From NCBI RefSeq assembly GCF_011397635.1, contig NC_064759.1, positions 22,530,428-22,594,427 of the forward strand: a DNA stretch of 64,000 bases, given 5' to 3'. Of this stretch, positions 33,102 through 46,000 are shown piece after piece. Position 1 is the stretch's first letter. Each line of letters begins with the position of its first letter. The notes under the pieces were generated by a model. The model saw only the letters and a list, made by a program, of their open reading frames with translations. It was not told the origin of the DNA and ran no database searches. The DNA comes from Epinephelus fuscoguttatus. Lineage: Eukaryota; Chordata; Actinopteri; Perciformes; Serranidae. The position numbers and the translations under genes were made by a program.

Positions 33102-36100
33102 TCAGACCAAAGAAACACCCTGTGCGGGGCAGTTAAGAGCCGTTACCACGTCGGGCCTCTCAATGCGGGCCAGTGCAGAACACAGCAGTCCCAGAGTGGC
33201 GCCTTCTTTCTGGGCCCAGTTAGAGAGGAGCGTGTGAGCAGGGGCCTCTCCACGCCCAAACAGGTCCAGCTGTTCAGGCTCGTAGCCCAGCGCTGCGCCC
33301 AGCTGCCTCCACCCCCGGCCCCCTCCCTCCTGTAGGAGGCGCTCCACCTCTTCCTGTCTGTTGGGGGGTAGGTTGACGTAAAGGCGGTTGTCCTGTTTGC
33401 TGTCCCTCTTCGTCCCTGTAGAAATCAACAACATTAAAAATTTATTTTCATTAATAATTGTAGTATGTATACTATTTATGATGCCCCAAATTAAAAGGTT
33501 AAAAGCATGGGTGTCATGCTACATTTCTTTCTGAAGTTCAACATTTCATAGGCGTGAAATTAGAAAGCTTCCATGTCATTATTCCTGTGGGAAACATCTG
33601 GAACTTAAAGGTGCCCTGTGGAGTTTTCGTGTAAATAAACCCACTCCTTAACAAATGTGTCGAATGCATTTACTTCCTTATAACGAGTTTAAAGAGTCAT
33701 TTTTTTAAAGTATTTTGAAACCTGCATTGTTTACATCCATGTTCACTAGCTAGCAGCCTTCTTCAGATCTTTTTGTTGGCACATTGCTACGTTTTTTGGT
33801 GCATTGGTGCCATCGACTGTCCACTGGATAGCCAAAATCTGGTGTCAGGAAAGCATGTCAGGAAAGCATGTACATAGGCGCCTTTGTGCATTTACATAAA
33901 ATAAAAGAAACAAACTTACAAAAACAATGCTAAATAGTTAGTGTGCTAACTAGTGCTAGTGGGAAAATACTGCACAGGGTGGAGAAAAATAGCAGAGATG
34001 GGACCAAGTCATTGTTTTGCAAGTCACAAGTAAGCCTCAGGTCTTCGCATTCAAGTGCCGAATCAAATGCCAAGTCATGACTGACAAGTCCCAAGTCATA
34101 TTGCACTCTTCACACATTGTAATGCCATTTTAACAAGAGAGTGATTATATATTACATTTACCAAGATCACAAATGCTTTTTAAAATGTGTATTTGTTTGT
34201 CGAAAACAAATTTGTTGGAAGTTGTTGCATCTCCGTCTGTAACCGTTTTTCGTGGCTGTCTCCTGTAACTTGACCGGATGCCGTCAAATTGATTCAAACA
34301 TATTGGATCATCTGGGGAATTAAGTGTCGACGTGCTGGGAATAAGTAACATTAGTTGATTCAGGAAATGAAGGGAAATAAAATGATTCGTGCCACACTTT
34401 TTAAATAACATTTTTAAGTGTTTTGGCTTGAGGGAAGTATTTTCAAGTCAGTGGGCTCAAGTCCAAGGAAAGTCACAAGTTATTGGTGTTGAAGTTCAAG
34501 TGAAGTTGCAAGTCTTTTTTGCTTTTGTCACATCTAAAGTCGTCAAATTTTTGACTTGAGTCCGAGTCATGTGAATGGAGTCCGCAACTCTGGAAAATAC
34601 GTTCTGTCAGAAAATGAAATTTCCTGTTTCTAATAAAGTCCTTTTATATTGGAAAGTCCCACATCATTTCAAGTTTTATTAACAAGGCCTGTGTCTACCA
34701 CACCTTTGCTGGGCTGGTTGTCCTGCAGGCTCTGAGAGTCCAGAAAAACACCGCTGTCACTTTGAAGCTTTTCTCCCTCTGGAGATGCTCCCAACTCAGC
34801 TGCACGGGCCTTAGAAAGAGCCTTCTTCTGTTTACACGATCTCCAGCTAAGAAGAGCAGAAGAAAACAATGTGAGTTAAGCTAACCACTGAGAGCTATTT
34901 TTCATCTCAGAGCCAATCTCTTCATCTTTATCACATCCATTTAAGGACTAGAACCCATCCCTAGTGAGGACTCACCATTTATAAGCCACATAAAGAAGCA
35001 GACCCAGCACCACGGCAGCCAGGACAGACACGTAGGCCAGAATGTTGTTGCTGCCGCTCTCATCTTGCGGGGTAAACTTGTGCGTTCCAGGGGCAGGACT
35101 GGTCTGCCCTTCCATCCCCTCATCAACAACTGGCCAGCGAGAAGCATCGGACCCACCCTGAGCAGGACGGGACAGAATGTGCAGCTTCTTGTCTATTGAG
35201 ATTGAGAAAGAGAGGGACGTGTCAGGAGCTGTATCGTGCATCTGCACATATGCACATCAGAGACACATTTGGGCTGCATAAATTAGGGCCTGAAATAATT
35301 CCACAGAAGCCTGTACGCCTGATGTAATAATAGCCCCAGTCGTCCCGGTCCCCTGGAGTTTTGAATCCTTTCATTGCCCCTGCTTCCAGCCTCGTTCTCC
35401 CTCCTGCGGTCTGCCTATTTTAGGATCAAACACTCCATGGTACTGTGCTGACCCCTCGGGGGTCAAAGGGTCATGACATATGGACCCAGAGTGTGTACAA
35501 ATGACCTTACTCCTGGAGAGCGAGTGTAGCCATTTGGGAGCAAGAGGACTAGTTGTCAGGGTCAGCAGCCTCCCTTGGCCTTGAGGTTTTTGGGGGCAGT
35601 TAACCTAAAGACCTGTCAAGCTCATACCAATTGGATTACAGCACTTAAGTGGGCTCTTTTTTCACTACTCATGTTTCTCAGCTCAGAGTGTTACAGAGTG
35701 TTCACATGAGGTGTGGATGCAGGTGTTGACCACATGTCCCTGTATTCTCGCAGGCTCCTCCGACTCCCTGTCCCCCTCCCTTTAGCTCATTCTTTTATCT
35801 TTTTCTCTTGCGTTTCAGATCTTTAAAGGATAAAGCTGGCACTACCACGACTGGCAAATCCCATTAAAAGACCAAAAAGTCTGTCTTTCTGTACTTTCTA
35901 ATTTTCTTACTATGTCTGTGGCACTCTTCCCCAAGCCCAGTCGTTCCTACTGAAGACGTTTTTAAAAACTGGCCACAAATTTATAGCAACTTTTTTCCAA
36001 AGGTAATGTAATTTACTAAAACAGAAAGGGCTGTTTTTTAACAAATGACATTTAAATAGCAGTAAACTGTGTTCATTGGGTACTTTTTTCAGCTGTGTCT

Positions 36101-39100
36101 AATTAATATAACATTAAAGGAATACTTTACCCCATGAATGATCATTTGTATATGAATCACTCACCCCGAGTTGCACTGAATTTTTAAAAGAAAACTTTAT
36201 TTTTCTCACGTCTCCAGTGAATGAAGACTCCAAAAACTCAAGACATTCTTGATCAATTAAAGTCAAAGGGGTCCACGTTTAACAACAGCAAAACTATCAC
36301 AAAACATCTGTTTACAAACTCTTACACAACTCCTGCAGTATAATCCAAGTCTCATTCATCCAATCATATACTTAGTACTTCCCAAACACATGCACTTTCT
36401 CTAAGACCTTGCTATTTAAAACTGAACTCAAAGAAAAACATATTTACGATCTCTTTAAAGCCAGACTCAAAAACAGTAATTTTACTTTGGTGAACACGAG
36501 AGCTTCTGGTCTACTGCCGCCTCAATCTGTAGTTTGTTTTTGTAAAGCCCCTTTCTCACTGGACAAAAAAAAACACCAACACCCACTAGCATCCGGTGTT
36601 TGTATTTAATGGGAAAGGTTACAATCATTCCCAGGACAAATGACTCAACAGTAGTCATGTGTATTTATCGGCTCCAGCTTCGATCTGCAGTCTATTGGTT
36701 TTCCTGAATTTAAAAAATCTGCATACACGCACTAATTTTAAAAGTAAAAGGTGTATTTTTATGTGATTTTGCTGGATCCAAACTAACCCTTCAAAACACA
36801 TAAGTCACACAATACAAACAAACTGATCAAGGCAGCAGTAGATCAGCAGCTCCCGTGTTCAGCAAGGTAAAATTACTGATCTTGTCAAAAGAGTCTGGCT
36901 TTGAAGATAGCAAGGATAAGTTCCCCTTTCAGTTCAGATTCAAATATGAAGGTTTTGGTTCAAATGCATGTGTTTGGAAATATCGGAGCAAAAAAACAAA
37001 AGACCGGATAAATGACAGGATTATACTGCACAAGTTGTGTGTATGAGTTTGTAAACAGATACTGACCCCGGGTAAGTAATTAATATCCAGATATTCATTC
37101 AGTGAAGTATTCCTTTAACTAAGTGGTTGGACAACAATGTAGGTCTATGGCACAAAGACATTAACTCTTTGGCTCACACATACGGTGAATACTTGTTAGT
37201 TTTGTGAAATTAATTTATTGCTGTTTTGGGTCTTTTATTTGGATTTGTTAACAATAACACAAACAGAGAATATCAGCAGTTTTGTATTTAAAATCCAATG
37301 TATCTTGTCAGTCTAAGTCTTTCTTACTACTCACCCATGCAGAGTGTGTCCGAGTTGGGCATGCAGTGTCGGATCTCCACCTCGCTGTCCGAGCACTGGG
37401 TGCAGGTCTGGCAGGGTTTGGTGCTAGTAATCTCCTCAGAAAATGTTCCCGGGCCACAGATCTGGCACTGCGTGTTTCCCTGAAGGCCACAGTCCCGGAT
37501 GACACCCTCGCCACGGTTGCATTTGGAGCAAGGCGCACACAGGTGGTGGTTGCTCAAAAAGAAGAAGCCATTGTCACATTCGCATTGTGTTTCTTGAGTG
37601 GCAGTGCAAGCGGCCACCATGGGAACACTACGTGGGCACTTGGCACAGGGAAGGCAAGGGCCGAGGTCCTCAGACGAGGAAAACGTTCCTGGGAAACAGA
37701 TAACAAAATCAGTACCAGTCAGGATAAACTGTGTTTCTCTCACAAATATCAGTGACGCAGTGCAGTTAAATTCTCTTGAGGGGCTGACAGAGATAATGAT
37801 AAGGCAGGTAAAACATATTCCGCATCGGCGCAGTAACATTAGATTATAATTGCTTACCCTGTGGGCATGGTGTGCACTTGGTATCCTCTTCCCCACACTG
37901 TACCTCCACTTCAAAGCCAGCGGGACACAGACTGCAACACTGCCCTGATTCAGTGAACTGGCCGCTGGCACAGGCATCTCCAAGAGTAACCTGCAGTAAA
38001 TACATAACACTTAGAAACAAATAGCACCACTGTTTAAAAAAACAAACACTATCTTAGCTCTCGGGCCTTTCATAATCAACTGTCTTTATTTTGACACAAC
38101 AGTCACAGGATTCATCATGTTTAACTGAGGTGGTTGCCAGATCAAAAAAAAATAAAAAGAAAGTTTTTTTTCTTTGTCCAAGGAGTTCTCTGTCTTATAT
38201 ATGTGGGAAGAAAATTACACACACATCCGGCCCCTGTGCAACTGAAGAAGCAGGGAACTGGGTGAACTGAAAATGGCCTTTTTTTTTTATCTTTCTATCT
38301 GCCTCAGTTTTCACTGTTAAAGTGCTCTGAGTCCTTATCTGCAAGTGGGTAATGGCGAGCCCGGCTTGAGTTATGACATGAGGGATAGATCAGACATTCC
38401 TAACGGGCTGTGCAGCAGGGCTGGTGCCTGACAGGAGTGGCTGGCTTTAATCAGATGGCTTTAGACCACTGGAAAGAATAAGACATGAAGGAAGGGTGAA
38501 GGAAAACACTCAGAAAGGAGGAAGGAAGAAGTAAAAAGAGCTTCCGCCCTCCCGCTTACTCCAAAATCATCGCGAATGACAATGTGTAACTGTGTGTGTG
38601 AATACAGTGTATGTGTGTGTATTTCTTGACATCAGAAAGCGGGGGGGGGGGGGGCAGTAATATAAAGGAGACAGTTTCAGCCCCAGGCAAGGGTGTCAGT
38701 TAACCAAGGCTGCCCAGCATGCAAGTGTCTGTTTGGGTGAGAGGGGGCCTTTGATGTCGCAGGTGTGTCTACGAAGGTCAGTATTTCACTAACTCCCCTT
38801 CTCCAGGCTCTGAGCAACGGCATCTTAAACATGCACACATTTAAGGGAGATTGGCCCACTCTGCCTCGGGGCTGACAAGAGCAAACAGATGTCTAACAGC
38901 TAACCTCCTGCAAAGGGGAAAAGTAACAGCTAAACAACTCACTGATGTCTCTCTTTGTCTCTGAAGTCTGCCAACAAACACAAGCAACGTGTGCGGACCT
39001 GCAGAGCCTCCAACAAAAAGTCCATCAGAAACATAAACACACACACACACACACACACTGTGCCATGCCCCTAGTCACAAAACACTGAAATGTTCCATGC

Positions 39101-40731
39101 TGATACTACAGGAGAACCAGCTTTGAAACTGGGCTCGCCTCGTTCCAAAAACAACACCCAGTTTTACTGCGCCGCTTACAGAGGAGCCTGATGATATCTG
39201 AGTACCAGCCACAGAACCCAGATCAGGGGTATTAGGGTGTCGGGGTGGTGGAGTCCAGCAGGCAGGAACCAGCAGGATGTTTGGAGCTGGCAGACTGTGA
39301 CTGAGCCTGGACCGTAATAACTTGTAGTCACCGAGGCTTCCTGGCAGCTCTGGTGGGTCCTCTTCTTGTGACAGATGGAGCTCCTCTGCTAACACTAGCT
39401 AACCTCTTAGCCCTCAATCTACGCTTTGATAAATATTTGGTGACAGTGGCTTTGATTTATTTTGATCTTCAGCTTGGATTTCTGTCATTTCACGGAGCCT
39501 GGTGTGAGTCAGGGCTGGTGGAGCTATGTAAGCCTGCCTGGAGGGCAGGAACTGCCAAAGGCTTGGCACTGCACCCACTGGTGCCCTGCACACAATGAAA
39601 TATTTAGTCCATGCCCCACTAGAGACAAGCGGGAACAATGATCTAGTCAGTAGAGGTATGACTAAGACATTATCTACTGTATATAGAGTGTTAATAAATG
39701 TAAATATTACTACATATGGGTATCACTACATTTTTATTGGTATGAGAGAACATTCTAGTGTGCAATTTATATGTATTAGACGTAATATTACAATCAAATG
39801 ATAAGGTTTACACTGTATGATCTCAAACTACATTATCATTACAGAAAATTAGACAAATAGGTGTAGATTTCAGGAGGGACGCAGGGGACATGCCACCCTT
39901 AATATTTAGAACATGTGCATGTGCACCCAAGGCAAGACATAAAAAGTAGCAAATGATTTTTATTTTGACAAAATCACAGACATTTATTTTATAAATTGAT
40001 GCAGAAAATGCACAGATAGGTAAACAGGGTGTCTACAGGTTTCAGACACTTAAATTTAAGGCTTTTTATGACATTTTTAACCAAATTTAAGACTGATTTT
40101 TGGACAAATTATATTGTCCATATTCAAGCAGTACAGGTAAGTTCTCTTAATGCCTATTCTTTGTAGATTGAAGATATTTAAAGACTTTTTAAGAACCTGC
40201 AGACACCCTGCTGCATTAAAAATCACCAGCATGCAGGAAATTAAGTGTTTAATGCTCAGAACTTTCAGGCGGAGGACCCTCTGTTTCATACTTATGCCAC
40301 TAAATGTTAAAATAAAACCTGCACCCTTCACTGGACAAATTTGCCATTAAATCCACCTCATGACAAAAAGTATTTATGCTCCCTTCCTGTTATGCTTTTC
40401 TTTAAGTTTAGTAACATTTAGGGTCAAAATAAAACTTAAAAATAAAAACTTTAGTCGTGCATAAATCAACAATATCCTACTTAGGTGTCATATCCATCTT
40501 ACAGGCAAAGATTAATTTGCATGCACCAAATACTATTCGGTCTTATCTGCAGCTTTGGGGGCAGAAAGTCTGAAGGGAAAGGGGGGCTGCAGTTGCTTTT
40601 TCCATTTAGGTAAGAAGCTGCAATCTGAAGGGATTCCCCAGTGAGAACAGACGGACCACCGAGGAGCAAACTGCTTTCAATGGGGCTCTCAACTCCACGG
40701 CTGCCGGAGTCACTCAGTCATCACGGATCTC

Positions 40732-40779
<48 letters not shown>

Positions 40780-41282
40780 ACATACACACACTACATTTCA
40801 GCCTTCTCTATGCCCTTTTGAAGTGAGGCCACTTTTGAAGGTGCGTAGGCTGGAGTTTCCACAGTTAATCTAATCTTCGTGAAAAAAAACACACAAAAGG
40901 ATGCTCTCTTCCTGTGAAGACGACGACCCCATGAGCCTGTGACGGCAGCAGACAGAGGTCTTTCAAGAACACACGGCCTGAGCTGAGGGAAAGTTGTCAG
41001 AGCTGCACATCCCTTCTGCGCTGATTACTGTCATTAGTACATAGGGAGCATCAGGGACAAATTAAAGGACATGAGTTTCACCCAAAACTATGATCCTGAT
41101 TCAAACAAGACAACACACAGTGATCTGTTAACCTTTAATCTGCTGATTCTCAGCTCACAACAAAGAGTGGAGAGGTGGTTCAGATTTCTAAATTATCCAG
41201 TAGTCTGCCCCCCACAGAAATCTGCTTAACTACTCTATGGAAATTCAAATAACTGTGGTAACAAACTAAGCTAGACCCCCAC

Positions 41283-41329
<47 letters not shown>

Positions 41330-42433
41330 CACCACAAACTGGGAGAAAATTGTGATAATTGCTTTGCTCCGGATATCCAGACCCCAGCTATACTGAACAC
41401 TAGGCCACATTTTCTCCAGGAATAAGCAACAAATATGGCAACATGTCCAGGCAACAGTTACCAGTGTGCTCACATACTGTTAAATACAATGGACTTCTGC
41501 ATTAAATCATTCACTGAGTAATGACAGAGGCATTTCCCAGCACAAACACTTTTCAGTAGGCTAAAGAAACAACCTCAAAGTCACGGATTGTTTGAGAAAC
41601 AGCATCTTAAATTTCAAAAAAAGGAATCCTTCTGACACCCTGATGATACGACAGAGATAAACATCTTTCTAAGAACTGATGTTTTATCTAAATACTTTGA
41701 TCTAACTAAAGTGCTTTGACTCCAAGGAGCGTGTCCAGACAGGACTACAAGCCCCATGGGCTTTGTGAGGTAGATGAGTGTCAAATTATTGTCTGTAACA
41801 GTGAAGGCAGGGCCCTTCTTCTGACACTGATCCCAGCTTAATGACATGCTATCAAACATACTGGAACTATAATTTGTTCATAAAATACAACATTTATCAC
41901 AGTGTGGGTGAATAATATTGGTTAATTGTGTGCTCCTGTGTTTTGTCTGATGTTCAAAGTTCATTCACTCAGAGTGTGAACATATTTGAGAGATGTTTGG
42001 TGATAGTGTAGATGTACAGTAGGTAGGCCACAGCCCAAGACAAGCAGCATTATAGGAAAATAAGAAGCAGTTTGACTTTACTGTGTTTGAGAAATCAAAT
42101 CTGATGTCTCCTCTCAGTCTTTCACTGTGATTTTCCATCTTCAGATTGACTACAGACATATTCACCCAACAGGGGCCGTGTGACACAGCCTTAATGAAAC
42201 ATGGCTCTGTGGTGTAACACAGATTTCCTTTGGGAACAATGGTATAAGACTCAACTCTGTGGCTGGAGCTCACAATAGCTGCTATTAAAATGTTTTGGAG
42301 ATGAGAGTGAGAAATAAGAAATCAGCAGATGATAGAGGATTTAGAGTGGTGGAGATAGTGTGTGTTAGTTAAACAGTAATGAACTGTTGCTTACTTTTAA
42401 CAGCAGAAGCGCGCAGATGACAAACGGTCTCAT
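33102..42433 (-). CDS. nradd: p75 neurotrophin-receptor-like death-domain receptor NRADD/NRH (complete, 6 coding exons)
   Basis: A type I membrane protein of the TNF-receptor superfamily, p75NTR branch. Exons: 42433-42395, 37990-37858, 37688-37335, 35192-34976, 34846-34704, 33415-33102; 1200 nt, 399 residues plus stop, all phases consistent. A signal peptide (MRPFVICALLLLK) is followed by four cysteine-rich repeats (~residues 19-175), a stalk, one membrane span (~226-247, ILAYVSVLAAVVLGLLLYVA), the p75-type juxtamembrane motifs WRSCKQ and GEKLQSDSG, and a C-terminal death domain (~312-390, EEVERLLQ, GWRQLGAALGYEPEQLD, NWAQKEGATLGLLCSAL). Human p75NTR (NGFR) is 427 residues with the same order. 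I chose nradd over ngfr because it lies next to setd2 and nbeal2, where mammals carry NRADD or its relic. A TNFRSF16 paralogue (ngfrb) is the alternative; the family itself is secure. Confidence 0.87.
33605..33982. mobile_element. Short inverted-repeat element in nradd intron 5
   Basis: Starts TTAAAGGTGCCCTGTGGAGT and ends near an inverted counterpart (AATACTGCACAGGGTGG). It contains a 15-bp tandem duplication GTCAGGAAAGCATGT at about 33855-33885. No coding capacity. Confidence 0.5.
33989..34591. mobile_element. CAAGTC-rich non-autonomous element (hAT-like ends) in nradd intron 5
   Basis: The ends are CAGAGATGGGACCAAGTCAT and, inverted, CAGAGTTGCGGACTCC. Both flanks are packed with CAAGTC/GACTTG words (for example 34073-34100 and 34440-34560). 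The CAG start fits hAT-type ends; flanking A-rich octamers are similar but not identical. Low coding potential. Confidence 0.55.
36114..37118. mobile_element. TTAA-ended fold-back element, copy 2, in nradd intron 3
   Basis: Both ends read TTAAAGGAATACTT inward. The two halves pair along most of their length: CTGTTTACAAACTC near 36308 against its complement near 37050, the GCAGTATAATCC pair, and a core AGTAATTTTAC at 36475 against GTAAAATTACT at 36865. The core resembles that of copy 1 at 26370. No reading frame of note. Confidence 0.8.
37119..42394 (-). other. nradd: nradd introns 1-3 (sequence not covered by exons 2-3)
   Basis: Holds (CA)n microsatellites at 39037-39059, 40731-40791 and 41286-41332, a G-run at 38640-38654 and a small inverted-repeat element at 40024-40212. 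No other coding exon was recognised. Confidence 0.6.
40024..40212. mobile_element. Small inverted-repeat element (about 190 bp)
   Basis: Left end CAGGGTGTCTACAGGTTT and right end AACCTGCAGACACCCTG form a clear terminal inverted repeat; the interior is AT-rich with TTTAAG and TTTAAGAC words. Typical of short non-autonomous DNA elements of fish. Confidence 0.7.
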
Positions 42434-42930
42434 GTCTGCAGTCTCCAAATTCCTCCTCGACTTCCGAGCGGACAGATGCGTCTATTTCTCAATCTGCAGC
42501 CCTCAACAGTCGCAGAAAACGTGTCATGCAAACTTCCAGTTATCTAAATCTAACTGTAACACTTAAAAAAACTAACTCCTCGCGAAACGTGCTGGTTCCG
42601 CAAGTTCGCTCATAGTCCACTAACCAGATTTCTTCTACTTTACGCACGGCTTCAAAGCGCAGGCTGTGTAATCCGTAGATTCTCCCATTGGCTTCTCTTA
42701 ATGCATTTCCCTGCTGATACTGTGCAACTTAACACAAAGTTTCTTCTGTTTCAGCTGGCAGGATGCGTGAACCGCCGCCTCTCTCGCAGCTTTGCAACAG
42801 ATGAGGCAGGAAAAAAAGCTCCTGAAAGCTCTCCTGGGCCTTTTCTCCTCCCATCTCCTCGGCTTTCACTGCGGCTCTCTGATTGGCTGCATCCCTGCGA
42901 CGCGCTGCTGGAAACAGAAATGTAATGGAA
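42434..42930 (-). promoter_or_regulatory. nradd: nradd 5' leader and promoter region
   Basis: CpG-richer than its surroundings, with ATTGG (inverted CCAAT) boxes at about 42688 and 42881. No TATA box at a convincing spacing. The transcription start is not determined. Confidence 0.45.
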
Positions 42931-43020
42931 GAACTGCCATCAAGTCTGTCATTGTTACTGTATGTGTGTGGGTATATGACTGTAAAACCCTCTTATATAT
43001 ATTACCAAATAGTTAAAAAA

Positions 43021-46000
43021 AAATATTACAGAGCAGTAGGCTGATCTATGGAGGCCAAAAAGGGCTCAGTATTGAATGAATGAATAAGTGGGATATTATG
43101 GAATTCAAAAAATACATGAATAAGTAAGGACAAAACATTAGTGGTGCCATATAATCAGGCTGCTGTAAGTGCATTCACCTTAACACATGTACAACTTCAG
43201 GTGCTTGTACTTGAGTATCGTACAACTTCAATTAATAGCCCGGGCCATTATTCGATTAAATCACAGAACTCAAGGGGCCTATTTTAGGGACAGGCGTCTA
43301 TATGAGACAGGCCTTCAGTTCCTTTCACACAAAACTGTTGCCCAGCAAAGATCGGGCAACACAATCAAATTGTTTACTTAAACCAGTATGAATATTACTC
43401 GTATAAAAATTAGGTTTCAGATAAAATATTAATTATGAATCACTCATTTGATCAAGCTCCAACAGACATCAGAGAGAGAGCATTATGGCACCCGAGGATT
43501 ATGGCACCTGGCATACTGTCACAACACCACTTTATCCTGTTTAAACAACACCCACAACTTGGATTCATTTTCATGAAAAACCCTTTTCAGTCTTTTGATC
43601 TGAGGACCCCTATGAACTCAAGGAATATGAATAACTTGCAGGGTAATCGAGGAATGGGCACATAATTTGAGGTAGCCAACAACTCACTTTTACACATCTG
43701 GACAACTTCTACAAAAAAAAGAACTGCTTGGCAACCAGACCAGGCGTCTAATTGAGACAGGCATTTATTTGTCAAAATGTGTAGCCACACTGGGTTAGTA
43801 AAAGAGACTAGGCTTTTAATTGGAGTTTTACAGCATTTCCATTTGATGCCAATTAATGCACCCAATTAGTTTGTTTAGTTACTATGGATCAAACAGGTAT
43901 TGTATAAAAATAGTTAAAATACTACTTACACATTAACATATAAGTAATATCTGATAGTTTAACACTAATATTCACCATTTTACTGCAGTACATTTTGCTC
44001 ATGATACTTAACAAACCTTAACTTAAATAACATGTTTCAATGCTGGACTTTTACTTATGATGTCAATGTCAAGTTAATTTATATAGCACATTTAAAAGCC
44101 TAAGGCCAACCAAAGTGCTTTACAAGATGAAATCATCAGCACCAATAAACAATACAAGCAGAAACAGTACAAAGCAGAGAGGTAGAAGAAAACAAAACAA
44201 AACAAGACACAACAACAGGTGACTCAGCTCAGCCAAAAGCCAGGGTAATGATGGAGTATTTATTTTTTTTCTTGTGGCATTTTCACTCATGCATCTGAGT
44301 ACTTCATCTATTAAAAAACCATGGGATAGTCGGATTCTAATTCATGAAATGCTATTTCATACTTCTATTTTTCACAACAAGATATTTTTTTTTCTCTATT
44401 AATTCATAGAATTATTAGTATCATTTTGTGTTGTTTATCTGCTTATTTAACACTTTGGATGATACTAATACAGATTAATGGTTGCTGGCACTGGTGAAAA
44501 GACAGTCGGCTACATTTAATAGAGTATTGCACAATTATGAGGTACTTGTACTTTACTTGAGTATTTCCATTTTATGATATACAACAGTTCAGAGTCAAAT
44601 CTCGTAAATTAACACTCCAGGACATTTATGATGGCTTTAGTTACTTTGTGCATTCAGATTATTAATACAAAAGAAAATCAACCAACAAAGTAGTTAATGA
44701 TATAATAATAATAATAATGAAATATACTATATTATTCTGAAATGAATCATTCTGCGTATTGCATATTTTTACTTTTGTTATTTTAATATATTGTGCTGCT
44801 AATACTTTTGTACTTAATGTAATATTTTCAATGCATAGCTTTAATGTGTAACAAAGTATTTCTACATGGTGACTGACATTGCTACCTTTACTCGAGTACA
44901 AGGTCTGAGTACATCTTCAGTCACTGGCTGCTGAGACCTCAAAGGTGTCCTGTTGGGGGGTTCAGATGTTTAATAAAGACTTGGCATAATCCTATAATAT
45001 GTTCCTGATTCACAGTAATAAAATGTGTAAAAACAGCTTTTCATATTAGGCTTACACTCTTAACTATATTCCTAAAACTTTTGTGACAGTGAAAAAAACA
45101 CATGTGGATCTGAGGACAACATCTCATCAGATGGATCTCTGTGACATGACACCAGTTTACAACGCCACAGGGCTACTTACACAGAGCTGTGATCAGTTGT
45201 TATCAGAAACAAAAGAGAGCATGCGAATCAAACAAGATGCTCTGAAGAAGAAGTGCATGTTTGATCTCGGCAACTCAAAAGATTAGAAAACCAACGCAGG
45301 GTAAATTACACACCTTGTAAATTCTAGTGAATGCATCGCAGGGGGCCCCAGGGACTTCAGAGGAAAACAAATGGAGAGATCTCTCAGACACAATACTACT
45401 TGCACTTCAAAGCCTGCTGAGGGACGAGAGGAGACAGGCAGAGAGGATGTTCCTGCTCTGATAAAACTTGAGACCGCATTTCAGTTTCTTTCATTATACA
45501 TGCAGACAGACACAAAACCTCTCACTTGCTTGGATTTTAATTATGTCTGTATGCATGCATGCTTTGAGCATCATCCACACTGACAAGTGTTTTTTATTCA
45601 GTATTATTGGAGTCATTAAAGTCTTATTTTCATAAAACAAGTGAAAAACAAACTCTCTCTTTTTAAAATTTGTGAAACTTATTGTGTTTATTTGATCATT
45701 TATTAGATATTTGCTCCAGTCTTGCCAAATAGTTTTTGTCTATTATTGTTTTTTCTCCAGTACAAACCAACTTCTTTCAAGTTTCTTTTCTGAACACACT
45801 CTTAAAGCAAGTAGATTTATATTGGCAGAAATGTTGCAGTGATTTTATCACACTGGCCCTTTTTTCACTTCTTCTAAGAAAAAATTACTTCCAGGAGAAA
45901 ACTATTTGGTAACGTGGAGGTTTTTTTTGCAGTTCATGAGAGAAAAGATCAAATAAATGGTAAATAAACACACATTTATCAGCAACCAGACAAATAAACA

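Noticed and set aside
41180-41473. Minus-strand frame with a poly-Val/Cys tract
   Set aside because: It is a translation of the (CA)n microsatellite.
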